Under the pieces are notes generated by a model that was not told where the DNA came from, searched no databases, and saw only the letters and a list, made by a program, of their open reading frames with translations. A stretch of 46,984 nucleotides of DNA from Agrobacterium tumefaciens str. B6 (GTDB taxonomy: Bacteria; Pseudomonadota; Alphaproteobacteria; Rhizobiales; Rhizobiaceae): NCBI RefSeq assembly GCF_001541315.1, contig NZ_LMVK01000020.1, forward strand, positions 1 to 46,984. The letters run 5' to 3'. Shown here in pieces: positions 1-8,700 of the stretch. Each line of letters opens with the position of its first letter. The stretch's first letter is position 1. A program made the translations under genes and the position numbers.

Positions 1-1
1 C

Positions 2-826
2 GGAGAGCGCTGGGTTGCTTACCAGGCACGGCTTGATACCATGATGGCGGTGTTTGGCCAGGCCGCGATCGAAGCTGCTGCGCCAGTCACGGGCGAACGC
101 GTATTGGACATCGGCTGTGGCGCGGGGGCGACTAGTTTGGAACTGGCCGTTCGCGTTGGTGCAGGAGGCCATGTGCTCGGCGTGGACATATCCGAGCCGC
201 TGATCGAGAGAGCGCGCAGGCTAGCGCCGCAGGATACGCCGGCCATATTCCAGTTGGCTGACGCCAGCAGCACCGAATGGCCTGAGGGTACGTTCGACAT
301 CCTGTTCTCCCGCTTTGGCGTGATGTTCTTTGAGGATCCTGCAGCAGCGTTCGCTCATATGCGGTGTGCGCTCAAGCCGGGCGCGCGGGTCGCTTTCGTC
401 TGCTGGCGCAGCATGGCCGAGAATGATTGGGTGCGCCTGCCGATGGGTGCGATCAAGGGCATCCTCCCGCCGATGGCTCCCCCCCATCCCGAAGCGCCCG
501 GCGCGTTCTCGTTTGGCGACCAGGAGCGTGTGGAGCGCATCCTGACGAAGGCAGGGTTCACCGATATCGCTATCGAGCCTTTCGATGCTTCAGTCTCGTT
601 TGGCGAGGGCGCGACACGGGACGCGGCGCTCGACGACGCAGTGAACATGACACTTGAGGTCGGCCCACTGGCGCGCGCACTTGCTGATCAGACCGACGAT
701 ATTCGCGCCCGCGCCTCGGCTGCGGTTCGTGCCGCCTTCGCGGGGTGCCCCGGTGAGCGATCGGTGATGATCAACGGCGCGGCGTGGATCGTCACCGCGC
801 GCAACCCGCAAACTGACAGGGATTAA
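2..826 (+). CDS. Class I SAM-dependent methyltransferase, 5' end outside window
   Basis: The reading frame is open to the left edge and reads GERWVAYQARLDTMMAV before the first internal ATG at 41, so the true start lies outside the window and the ATG at 41 is internal. The Rossmann motif I is clear (RVLDIGCGAGATSLELA), followed by the acidic end of strand 2 (LGVDIS) and a motif near DILFSRFGVMFF that is usual in UbiE/COQ5-like methyltransferases. The family transfers a methyl group from SAM to a small molecule in the cytoplasm; nothing here identifies the acceptor. It is followed by decayed sequence and seems unrelated to the guanidine operon downstream. Family assignment is secure, substrate unknown. 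Confidence 0.8.
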   Translation, partial: GERWVAYQARLDTMMAVFGQAAIEAAAPVTGERVLDIGCGAGATSLELAVRVGAGGHVLGVDISEPLIERARRLAPQDTPAIFQLADASSTEWPEGTFDILFSRFGVMFFEDPAAAFAHMRCALKPGARVAFVCWRSMAENDWVRLPMGAIKGILPPMAPPHPEAPGAFSFGDQERVERILTKAGFTDIAIEPFDASVSFGEGATRDAALDDAVNMTLEVGPLARALADQTDDIRARASAAVRAAFAGCPGERSVMINGAAWIVTARNPQTDRD

Positions 827-875
827 CCGCGGGCAGCGTGCTTTGGAGGCTTGATCCGGAACCACACCGTAGCTG

Positions 876-1082
876 GGTGGCAACCTTTGTTTCCGGCTGC
901 CTTTGTAGCCAGTCCTCAACTTTCGCCACTGCGGCCGTAGTGCTTTCGATGCTCGTGCCTTCAGGCACGCGAACTTCGACGAGAACCTCAGGCCGATCCG
1001 ACGTCGGGAAGAACTGCTGATTTACACCTCCCATCCCGACAACCGAGACAGCCATCGGGGACGGAATGGCCTGACGAAAGCC
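876..1082 (-). pseudogene. Fragment of an RND-type efflux pump gene
   Basis: On the minus strand about 69 codons read as an internal piece of an RND transporter: NQQFFPTSDRPEVLVEVRVP and EGTSIESTTAAVAKVEDWL match the start of the first periplasmic porter domain after TM1 (family pattern: QQFFP-S-RPEL followed by LPEGSSIE). The similarity stops abruptly near 876 (after ETKVAT) and before about 1082. No signal for the remaining roughly 950 residues of a normal pump is present on either side, so this is a decayed remnant, probably left by a past rearrangement. It shows that the sequence left of the guanidine operon is a recombination junction. Confidence 0.6.
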
Positions 1083-1207
1083 ACGAAACGGCGGCTGGCC
1101 GAAGCTGCGCCTAAAAAATAAGCTTGGAAGCCCATCGGCAAGAACACAAATCAGGCACTATTCTTCGCATTTTTACGAAATCGCGCGTCAGAGTCCGGAA
1201 TCCAATC

Positions 1208-1222
1208 TGGCACGCGGTTTGC
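1208..1222 (+). promoter_or_regulatory. Sigma-54 (RpoN) promoter of the guanidine operon
   Basis: The sequence TGGCACGCGGTTTGC has the invariant GG and GC elements separated by exactly 10 nt and matches the RpoN consensus TGGCAC-N5-TTGC. The predicted transcription start, about 12 nt downstream of the C at 1222, falls near 1234. That is just before the 5' strand of the riboswitch P1 helix (about 1237), so promoter and aptamer positions support each other. RpoN promoters in alphaproteobacteria commonly serve nitrogen-limitation genes activated by NtrC. I did not find a convincing palindromic NtrC site in 1100-1200, so the activator is inferred. Confidence 0.75.
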
Positions 1223-1236
1223 TTCGTTAATTCCGA

Positions 1237-1355
1237 GTTGGCCGCTAGGGTTCCGGTGCAGGTTTGCATGACTGGTCCGAGAGCAGCCACTGTGCGAGGA
1301 GAAATCTCGCACGGATGCACGGCGGGACAAAAGCCCGGGAGACCTCGTTAGCCAA
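1237..1355 (+). ncRNA. Guanidine-I riboswitch (ykkC class) aptamer
   Basis: The conserved blocks of the ykkC/guanidine-I aptamer are present in order: CTAGGGTTCCGG (1245-1256), ACTGGTCCGAGAG (1271-1283), a variable 7-bp hairpin GTGCGAG/CTCGCAC (1292-1298 with 1306-1312), and the 3' block ACGGCGGGACAAAAGCCCGGGAGA ending at 1342 (cited here only as landmarks). P1 can close between TTGGC (1238-1242) and GCCAA (1351-1355). The class binds free guanidinium and turns on detoxification or assimilation genes. The downstream genes are the guanidine carboxylase pathway, the expected context. It sits in the 5' UTR of the ABC transporter gene at 1417. Confidence 0.93.
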
Positions 1356-1391
1356 GGGATTGGCGGCGTTGGTCTATGCCGATCCCTTTTT
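1354..1391 (+). terminator. Intrinsic terminator, expression platform of the guanidine-I riboswitch
   Basis: AAGGGATTGGC (1354-1364) pairs with GCCGATCCCTT (1378-1388), 11 pairs with one G-T, and a run of five T ends at 1391. The 5' arm begins with the AA that would also be the last two bases of the P1 3' strand (1351-1355). The TTGGC in the stem could alternatively pair with GCCAA. Ligand-stabilised P1 and the terminator are thus likely in competition, giving a transcriptional ON switch. The mechanism is inferred from pairing only. Confidence 0.7.
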
Positions 1392-1416
1392 GAGAACAAG
1401 CAAAAGGGGAATACCA

Positions 1417-2490
1417 ATGCAGACTTTCAAAACGATCATTTCCATTTCCGTACTGGGGGGCCTTCTTGCGCTCCCGCTCGTTTCGACAGCGGATGCTGCG
1501 TCAAAAAAGGATTTCAAGGTCGCCTGGTCGATCTATGTCGGCTGGATGCCCTGGGGTTATGCCGCCGACCATGGCATCGTGAAGAAATGGGCAGACAAAT
1601 ACGGCATCAATATCGAGGTCACGCAGTTCAACGATTATGTGGAATCGATGAACCAGTATACGGCAGGCGCCTATGACGCCGTGACGCTGACCAATATGGA
1701 CGGCCTGTCCATTCCCGCTGCCGGCGGCGTCGATACAACCGCCGTCATCGTCGGTGACTTCTCCAACGGAAACGATGCCGTCATCCTCAAGGACAAAAAA
1801 GACCTTACCGAGATCAAGGGCCAGAACATCAATCTCGTGGAGTTCTCCGTGTCGCATTATCTGCTTGCACGGGCGCTCGAAACCATCGGCTCATCCGAAC
1901 GCGATGTGAAAGTCGTCAATACGTCCGACGCGGACATGGTCGCCGCTTACCAGACACCGGAGGTTTCCGCTGTCGTGACGTGGAATCCGCTGGTTTCGAC
2001 CATTCTCCAGAATTCCTCGGCCAACAAGGTCTTCGACAGTTCCAAAGTCCCCGGCGAGATCATCGATCTGATGGTCGCCCATACCGATGTGCTGACGGAT
2101 AATCCCGATTTCGGCAAGGCGCTCGCGGGCATCTGGTACGATACGATGAAGGTGATGACCGCCGAAAGCGCGGAAGGCAAAACTGCGCGCGAGGCGATGG
2201 GTAAGGCATCCGGCACGGATCTTGCCGGTTTCGAAGCCCAGATGGCGGCCACCAAACTGTTCGACAAGCCCCAGGATGCACTCGCCTTCACGGCTTCGCC
2301 GGACCTGCCGAAGACCATGGACCGGGTGCGGCATTTCCTGTTCGACAAGAGCCTGCTTGGCAACGGCGCCTCATCGGCGGACGCGATCGGCATCGCGTTC
2401 CCGGATGGGGCCGTCCGCGGTGACGCGTCCAACGTCAAGTTCCGCTTCACGACGGACTACATGGCCGAAGCAGCCAAGGGAATGCTCTGA
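1417..2490 (+). CDS. ABC transporter substrate-binding protein, nitrate/taurine (NrtA/TauA) type, probable guanidine uptake
   Basis: The start is ATG 1417 after AGGGG, because the longer frame opening at 1264 lies inside the riboswitch. The N-terminus is a Sec signal peptide (MQTFKTIISISVLGGLLALP, cleavage near VSTADA-ASKK), so the mature protein is periplasmic, about 335 residues. The body has the NMT1/TauA-like layout: WSIYVGWMPWGYAADHGIVKKWADKYG, then a 'V-NTSDADMVAAYQTPEVSAVVTWNP' type hinge region. It is the first gene of an operon with permease and ATPase downstream. ABC importers of this type recur in ykkC-controlled carboxylase operons, where guanidine or a related guanidino/urea compound is the presumed ligand; the ligand is inference. 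Confidence 0.85.
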   Translation: MQTFKTIISISVLGGLLALPLVSTADAASKKDFKVAWSIYVGWMPWGYAADHGIVKKWADKYGINIEVTQFNDYVESMNQYTAGAYDAVTLTNMDGLSIPAAGGVDTTAVIVGDFSNGNDAVILKDKKDLTEIKGQNINLVEFSVSHYLLARALETIGSSERDVKVVNTSDADMVAAYQTPEVSAVVTWNPLVSTILQNSSANKVFDSSKVPGEIIDLMVAHTDVLTDNPDFGKALAGIWYDTMKVMTAESAEGKTAREAMGKASGTDLAGFEAQMAATKLFDKPQDALAFTASPDLPKTMDRVRHFLFDKSLLGNGASSADAIGIAFPDGAVRGDASNVKFRFTTDYMAEAAKGML

Positions 2491-2550
2491 GGAGCAGCAC
2501 CACCGCGCCCCGGCCCGGTCTTCCACCCTGCCATCACCCCGGAGTTTCCC

Positions 2551-3369
2551 ATGCGCTGGATCAATTCGCGTCCTTCGAACGGCGCCCGACTTGGACTTGC
2601 CGTCCTGCCCTTTGCGGCCGTGCTGATCGCTTACACAGTCGGCTCCGCGGCACGGCTTGCCGAAAACGCCAATGACAAGCTTCTGCCGGGCTTTGCCGGC
2701 CTTGCCGACGCCATCAACCGGTTGGCCGTCATCCCAGATGCCCGCACGGGTGATATTCTTCTATGGTCGGATACGGCCGCAAGCCTCGTCCGCCTGTTTT
2801 CGGGATTGGGAATAGCCACAGCGATGGCATTGGCCATCGGCATGCTGATCGGCATGCTGCCTTACGCCCGATCACTGCTTTCGCCCTTCGTCGGCGCCAT
2901 TTCCATGGTGCCGCCGCTGGCGCTTTTGCCCATCCTTTTCATTCTGCTTGGCCTTGGCGAAATTTCCAAGATCGCTCTCATCGTCATCGGTGTAGCGCCC
3001 GTGATGATCCGCGATCTGGCGCTGAGGGCCATCGAACTGCCGCGCGAACAGATCATCAAAGCCGAGACACTCGGGGCAAACTCATGGCAGATCGCGCTGC
3101 GCGTGGTGTTGCCGCAGGTCTTGCCGCGGCTCATCACCTGTCTGCGTCTCCAACTCGGACCCGCCTGGCTTTTCCTGATCGCGGCGGAAGCGATTTCGTC
3201 GGATGCGGGGCTCGGTTATCGCATCTTCCTCGTTCGCCGCTATCTCGCGATGGATGTGATTTTTCCCTATGTCATCTGGATCACGCTTATCGCCGTGCTG
3301 ACCGACTGGCTGCTGGAGCGGCTGCGCCTTGCCCTATTTCCCTGGTCGGCAACGGAGAACAAGGCATGA
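2551..3369 (+). CDS. ABC transporter permease, SsuC/TauC/NrtB type
   Basis: A 272-residue integral membrane protein with several hydrophobic segments. The cytoplasmic EAA-type coupling loop reads KAETLGANSWQIALRVVLPQ, with LPRLITCLRLQLGPAWLFLI following, characteristic of the BPD_transp_1 permeases of taurine, nitrate and sulfonate importers. ATG 2551 follows CGGAGTTTCCC. It starts 60 nt after the binding-protein gene and overlaps the ATPase start at 3366 by 4 nt (ATGA), so translation of the two is probably coupled. It forms the inner-membrane channel of the putative guanidine importer. Confidence 0.88.
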   Translation: MRWINSRPSNGARLGLAVLPFAAVLIAYTVGSAARLAENANDKLLPGFAGLADAINRLAVIPDARTGDILLWSDTAASLVRLFSGLGIATAMALAIGMLIGMLPYARSLLSPFVGAISMVPPLALLPILFILLGLGEISKIALIVIGVAPVMIRDLALRAIELPREQIIKAETLGANSWQIALRVVLPQVLPRLITCLRLQLGPAWLFLIAAEAISSDAGLGYRIFLVRRYLAMDVIFPYVIWITLIAVLTDWLLERLRLALFPWSATENKA

Positions 3370-4112
3370 GCACGCTGACCATCAACAATGTCTGGAAGGA
3401 ATATGGTGATCAGATCGTGCTGGAGAATATTTCGCTCGACATCGAATCCCGCGCTTTCGTTGCGCTTGTCGGTCCGTCCGGCTGCGGCAAGACCACTTTC
3501 CTGCGCATGATCCTTGGCCAGGAGCGGCCGAGCCGCGGCACGATCCTGCTCGACGGCAAACCGCTGCCGGGCGAACCGGGACCGGACCGTGGTGTTGTGT
3601 TCCAGAAATATTCGGTGTTTCCGCATCTGACCGTGCTCGGTAACGTCCTGATCGGCAAGGAACTTGCCGCCTCACCCGTCAGCGGCAGGCTGTTCGGCGC
3701 CGCCCGCCGGACCGCGATCGACGAGGCCCGCACCATGATCGCCGATGTCGGCCTTTCAGGGTCGGAAGACAAATATCCTGCCCAGCTTTCCGGCGGCATG
3801 CAGCAGCGTTTGGCGCTTGCCCAGACGCTGCTGATGCGCCCGAAAGTCCTGCTGCTCGATGAACCTTTCGGGGCACTCGACCCCGGCATTCGCGCCGAAA
3901 TCCATCAGTTGATGAAACGGCTGTGGAACGAAGCGCAGATGACGGTGGTGATGGTGACGCATGACATGCGTGAGGCCTTCACGCTTGCCACCCGTGTCAT
4001 CGCTTTCGAGCGCCCACGGGACCGCCCGGAGGAAAAACTGCGCTATGGCGCAACGGTCACCCGCGACATTTCAATCTGGCCGCCGCGCCGGGCCGGCGGC
4101 GTCGCCGCCTGA
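3366..4112 (+). CDS. ABC transporter ATP-binding protein, SsuB/TauB/NrtD type
   Basis: A 248-residue ATPase that powers the importer. Walker A is GPSGCGKTT (residues 36-44), the signature is LSGGMQQRLALAQ, and Walker B is VLLLDEPFGALD, with a switch histidine in MVTHDM. The start ATG 3366 overlaps the permease stop; longer upstream extensions in this frame overlap the permease and are not real. A 164-nt gap before the next gene contains a guanidine-II riboswitch, so the transporter genes and the enzyme genes can be adjusted separately. Confidence 0.9.
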   Translation: MSTLTINNVWKEYGDQIVLENISLDIESRAFVALVGPSGCGKTTFLRMILGQERPSRGTILLDGKPLPGEPGPDRGVVFQKYSVFPHLTVLGNVLIGKELAASPVSGRLFGAARRTAIDEARTMIADVGLSGSEDKYPAQLSGGMQQRLALAQTLLMRPKVLLLDEPFGALDPGIRAEIHQLMKRLWNEAQMTVVMVTHDMREAFTLATRVIAFERPRDRPEEKLRYGATVTRDISIWPPRRAGGVAA

Positions 4113-4208
4113 AACGATATGCATCAGGGCCAAGCCCTGATGTCGACTGCGCAGTTGCGGATAGAGGGGCGGCTCAAAACCCCCTGCCGGAATTGCTTCC
4201 GACGGCCC

Positions 4209-4270
4209 GCCGGGACGACCCGGCAAACAAGGGCAGACACCGGGACGACCCGAACTCAACCGCCATGGAG
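4209..4270 (+). ncRNA. Guanidine-II riboswitch (mini-ykkC) in front of cgdA
   Basis: Two short hairpins each carry an ACGA tetraloop, the hallmark of the mini-ykkC class (ACGR loops). Hairpin 1 is GCCGGG-ACGA-CCCGGC (4209-4224, 6 perfect pairs) and hairpin 2 is CGGG-ACGA-CCCG (4241-4252, 4 pairs), joined by a 16-nt linker. The ribosome-binding GGAG at 4267-4270 follows about 14 nt after hairpin 2 and precedes the ATG at 4277. The class is known to dimerise its two loops on guanidinium and expose the ribosome site. Here it lies inside an operon already controlled by guanidine-I. Confidence 0.88.
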
Positions 4271-4276
4271 CACCTT

Positions 4277-5092
4277 ATGCACCAAAGACGTTCGCCCGAA
4301 GAAATCGCCGCCAACCGCGCCCGTTATGAAGATCACCAGAAAAAGGGGCTGGAATTCGCACCCAAGGCGCTGCCCGGCTTCAGCCTCCTGCCCGAACCCG
4401 CGCTCAACGAAACGAAAATCCTTAACCGCGAAATCATTCCCGGCGGCTGGTACTGGACGACCAGGCTGCGCAGGGAAGAGGTGCTGCGCATCAGCCTGAG
4501 CCACGGCTTCTCCTCGATTGCGCTCATCGCCTGGAATGCCGCCGACACCTCGGAACGCATCAATCTGCCCGACACGATCAAGGTGCAGTGGACGACGGGA
4601 CTTTCCAAAGGCCGCGTCATCTTTTCCGACATGGGGCGTGTGATGTTTTCGATTACCGAGGACAGTTCCGGCGCGCATGATTGCCTTGTCGGCGGCTCGA
4701 ACGCGCAGAGCAACGCCCGTTATGAGGGCGCACATGTGCGCGATACGCGCGATAATTTCATCAAGCTGGCGATGAAGCTCGGCCTCGACCGCCGTGACAT
4801 TCCTGCCGCGCTGACGCTTTTCGCACCTGTGCGTGTTGATGCCGAAGGCCGGTTTTTCTGGAACCCGGCCCTGCTCAACGGCGGGGACTATGTTGAGCTG
4901 CGTGCGGAAATGGACATGCTCGTCGGTTTTTCCAATTGCCCGCATCCGCTGGATCCCAACCCGGCCTATGCGCCGAACCCGGTGACGGTCACCCGCCTTG
5001 CGGCCGCTCCGGTCGCCGCCGACGACCTTTGCCGGACCGCCACCGCCGAGGCCGTGCGTGGTTTCGAGAACAACGCGCTTTCCAACCTTTGA
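4277..5092 (+). CDS. cgdA: Carboxyguanidine deiminase subunit A (urea amidolyase-associated protein 1, DUF1989)
   Basis: A 271-residue DUF1989 protein. The start ATG 4277 has GGAG six nt upstream; the alternative ATG 4265 has no such site and an opening at 4193 lies in the riboswitch. Family marks are the N-terminal IPGGWYWTTRL segment, SGAHDCLVGGSN (His134, Asp135, Cys136) and the C-terminal GDYVELRAEMDMLVGFSNCPHPLDPN. These proteins were long annotated as urea carboxylase-associated, but are established as one half of a heterodimeric enzyme that converts carboxyguanidine to allophanate and ammonia. It is followed 16 nt later by its partner cgdB and then by the carboxylase, the complete canonical order. 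Confidence 0.9.
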   Translation: MHQRRSPEEIAANRARYEDHQKKGLEFAPKALPGFSLLPEPALNETKILNREIIPGGWYWTTRLRREEVLRISLSHGFSSIALIAWNAADTSERINLPDTIKVQWTTGLSKGRVIFSDMGRVMFSITEDSSGAHDCLVGGSNAQSNARYEGAHVRDTRDNFIKLAMKLGLDRRDIPAALTLFAPVRVDAEGRFFWNPALLNGGDYVELRAEMDMLVGFSNCPHPLDPNPAYAPNPVTVTRLAAAPVAADDLCRTATAEAVRGFENNALSNL

Positions 5093-5108
5093 GCCGGGAG
5101 AAACGAAC

Positions 5109-5759
5109 ATGACCGATTTCATTGAAACCGTTTCGTCGCGCACATGCGAAAATGCAGCACAAGACCACTACGTTCCGGCTGAAAAACCCTTCTCCACCTT
5201 CATCCGCAAGGGCGCCACGGTTCGGATCGAAGACACTTACGGCCAGCAGGCCATCGATACGCTGTTTTACAACGCTCGAGACTTTTCCGAACGTTACTCC
5301 AGTCAGGATACGGTGCGGGCGCAGGGCGTGGCCTATATTTCGACCGGCACGAAAATCATGTCGAGTGAGGGCCGTGCGATGCTGACAGTGACCGCCGACA
5401 GCTGCGGCCGTCACGATACCTCCGCCGGCGCCTGCTCCTGCGAAAGCAACACGGTGCGTTTCGGCCATGGAACGAAATATCTTCATGCCTGCCGGGACAA
5501 TTTCGTCGCCGAGGTCGCGAAATACGGCATGGGTAAACGCGATGTCGTTTCCAATATCAACCTCTTCATGAACGTGCCTATCTCGCCCAATGGCGGCATG
5601 ACGATCGTTGATGGCATTTCGGCGCCCGGCGACTACGTCGAACTGGTGGCCGAGATGGATGTGCTGCTGGTCATCTCCAACTGCCCGCAGATCAACAATC
5701 CCTGCAATGGTTTCGATCCGACGCCGATCCGGGTGCTCGTTTGGAACGAGGAGGATTGA
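5109..5759 (+). CDS. cgdB: Carboxyguanidine deiminase subunit B (urea amidolyase-associated protein 2, DUF1989)
   Basis: A 216-residue DUF1989 protein beginning at ATG 5109 behind GGGAGAAA. The putative metal-binding residues are richer than in subunit A: SCGRHDTSAGACSCES gives His102, Asp103, Cys109 and Cys111, with LHACRDNF (His126, Cys128) and a C-terminal SNCPQINNPCNGFDPTP. It pairs with CgdA to remove the imino nitrogen from carboxyguanidine. The stop codon is four nt before the TTG start of the carboxylase, whose ribosome site (GAGGAGG) is inside this gene, so expression should be tightly coupled. Confidence 0.9.
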   Translation: MTDFIETVSSRTCENAAQDHYVPAEKPFSTFIRKGATVRIEDTYGQQAIDTLFYNARDFSERYSSQDTVRAQGVAYISTGTKIMSSEGRAMLTVTADSCGRHDTSAGACSCESNTVRFGHGTKYLHACRDNFVAEVAKYGMGKRDVVSNINLFMNVPISPNGGMTIVDGISAPGDYVELVAEMDVLLVISNCPQINNPCNGFDPTPIRVLVWNEED

Positions 5760-5763
5760 GCCG

Positions 5764-8700
5764 TTGTTCAAGAAAGTCCTCATCGCCAATCGTGGCGAAA
5801 TCGCCGTCCGCATCATCAGGACACTCCGGGACATGGGTATTGCCTCGGTCGCGGTCTATTCCGACGCCGACCGCTTTACGAAAGCCGCGCTCACGGCGGA
5901 TGAAGCCATACGCATCGGACCGGCGCCCTCCGCAGAAAGTTATCTCGATGTCGAAGCGGTGATTGCCGCCTGCAAAAAGACGGGGGCGGAAGCGGTCCAT
6001 CCTGGTTACGGCTTTCTTTCCGAAAATATCGGCTTTGCCGAAAGGCTGGCGGCCGAAGGCATCGTCTTCATCGGCCCGACACCGGAAAACATCGCCGATT
6101 TCGGCCTGAAGCACACCGCCCGGGAACTGGCGCAGAGAAGCGACGTGCCTCTGCTTCCGGGATCCGGCCTGCTTGGCTCGGTCAAAGAGGCGCTCGCCGC
6201 GGCGGAAACCGTCGGTTATCCGGTCATGCTGAAATCCACCGCCGGCGGGGGCGGCATCGGCATGCAGCTCTGCGCCGATGACGCCGCGCTGGAAGCGGCT
6301 TTTGAAAGCGTGCAGCGTACGGCGAAAGCAAGCTTTGGCGACGCCCGCGTCTATCTGGAACGGTTCGTGGCCAAGGCCCGTCATGTCGAGGTGCAGATAT
6401 TCGGCGACGGCAAGGGACGGGTGATCGCGCTTGGCGAACGCGACTGCTCGCTTCAGCGCCGCAACCAGAAGGTCATCGAGGAGACACCCGCCCCCGGGCT
6501 TTCCGATGAGGTTCGGTCGCGCCTGCACGCGGCGGCCGTCTCGCTCGGAAAACAGGTGAGTTATCGCTCCGCCGGCACCGTCGAGTTCATTTACGATCCG
6601 GCCCGCGAGGAATTCTATTTCCTGGAGGTCAATACGAGGCTGCAGGTGGAGCATCCCGTGACCGAAGCCGTCTTCGGCATCGATCTGGTCGAATGGATGA
6701 TCCGTCAGGCCGCCGGTGAGGATGTCCTGACCGGTGCCGAGCACCTGATACCGAAGGGAGCGGCCATCGAGGCGCGTGTTTATGCGGAAATGCCGCATGC
6801 CGATTTTCGCCCGAGCGCCGGTCTTCTGACCGAGGTGGTCTTTCCCGAAGATGCCCGGATCGACGGCTGGATAGAGACCGGCACGGAGGTAACGCCTTTT
6901 TATGATCCCATGCTTGCCAAGATCATTGTCACGGGCGCGGATCGCAAGGCAGCGATCGCCAGTCTCGGTTCTGCCCTGTCGCACACCGCGATTTCAGGCA
7001 TCGAGACCAACCTAGACTATCTCAAGGCGATTGCCGGCTCCGACCTTTTCCGAACCGGCAATGTCGCGACCACGGCGCTGAAGGATTTCTCCTTCGTGCC
7101 TGCCGTGGTCGAGGTTATTGCGCCCGGAGCGCAATCGAGCCTTCAGGAACTGCCTGGCCGTCTTGGCCTGTGGCATGTCGGTGTGCCGCCGAGCGGGCCT
7201 CTGGACGAACGGTCTTTCCGGCATGCGAACCGGCTGGTCGGCAATCATGACCATACGGCGGCGCTGGAAATCACCGTTTCCGGGCCGGTGCTCAGGTTCT
7301 TTGCGGATGTGACGGTGGCCCTTGCCGGCGCGGAAATGCCGATGACGTGCGACGGTGAACCCGTTCTGCATAATACCCCGATCACCATCAGGGCCGGGCA
7401 AACGCTTACCATCGGCCAGATCGGCGGCGCGGGGCAGCGGGCCTATCTGGCGGTGGCCGGCGGTTTTGATGCGCCGGTCGTGTTCGGCTCGCGCGCCACT
7501 TTCGGGCTTGGCCAGTTCGGCGGCAACGCCACCGGCACTTTGCGCGCCGGCCAGGTCCTCCGCCTCGCCCGCGCGCCTCAGGCCGATATGAAAGCCGCCT
7601 CGGAACCTGCCGACCTGACCCGCGAATGGTCGATGGGCGTGCTCTATGGCCCCCATGGCGCACCGGATTTCTTCCTTGAGGACGATATCGAGACCCTGTT
7701 TGCGACCGAATATGAGGTGCATTTCAATTCTGCCCGCACGGGTATACGCCTCATCGGCCCTGCGCCGAAATGGGCGCGCGAGGACGGCGGGGAAGCCGGA
7801 CTTCACCCCTCGAACCTCCACGACAATGCCTATGCCATCGGCGCGATAGATTTTACGGGCGATATGCCGATCATTCTCGGGCCGGACGGCCCGTCCCTCG
7901 GCGGCTTCGTTTGCCCGGCGGTGATTGCCGCGGATGAGCAATGGAAGATGGGACAGTTCAAACCGGGCGACAAAATCCGCTTTCATCCAGTTGCGCGGGC
8001 GGAAGATCCCATCGCTGGTCCCATCGTCAAACGTATTGGGGAGAATGCCGGCTCCCCCATTCTCGGCCGTCTTGATGACGGCGAGGTTCCCGTCGTTTAT
8101 CGCCGGCCGGGCGATGGCACCCTTCTGGTCGAATATGGGCCGATGCAGCTCGATGTCAGCCTGCGCCTGCGCAGCCATCTTTTGATGCAGGCGGTGCGGG
8201 AAGCCGGCGTCCCCGGCCTCATAGACCTGACGCCCGGCATCCGTTCGCTACAGATTCACTATGATGGATCGCATGTGACGCGTGGCCGGTTGCTCGGTCT
8301 TCTTTCCGAGATCGAAAGCGGCATGCCTCCCGTTCACTCGGTAAAGGTGCCGAGCCGCACCGTTTGGCTGCCGCTGTCCTGGGACGATCCGGATGCGGCG
8401 CTGGCGATGCGCAAATATCAGGAGCTGGTACGCCCCAATGCGCCCTGGTGCCCCTCGAATATTGAATTCATCCGCCGCATCAACGGTCTGGACGACGAGC
8501 GGGCGGTGAAAGACAAAATCTTCGACGCCTCCTATCTCGTCATGGGGCTTGGCGATGTCTATCTCGGCGCCCCGGTTGCCACTCCTCTCGACCCGCGCCA
8601 TCGCCTTGTCACGACAAAATATAATCCGGCACGCACGTGGACGCCGGAAAACGCCGTCGGCATCGGCGGCGCCTATATGTGCATCTACGGTATGGAGGGA

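Noticed and set aside
1264..1416. N-terminal extension of the first ABC binding-protein gene
   Set aside because: It lies inside the riboswitch aptamer and terminator; the ATG at 1417 gives a proper signal peptide and ribosome site.
5608..5763. Longer start for the guanidine carboxylase
   Set aside because: This is an out-of-frame read of cgdB; TTG 5764 gives the canonical biotin carboxylase N-terminus.
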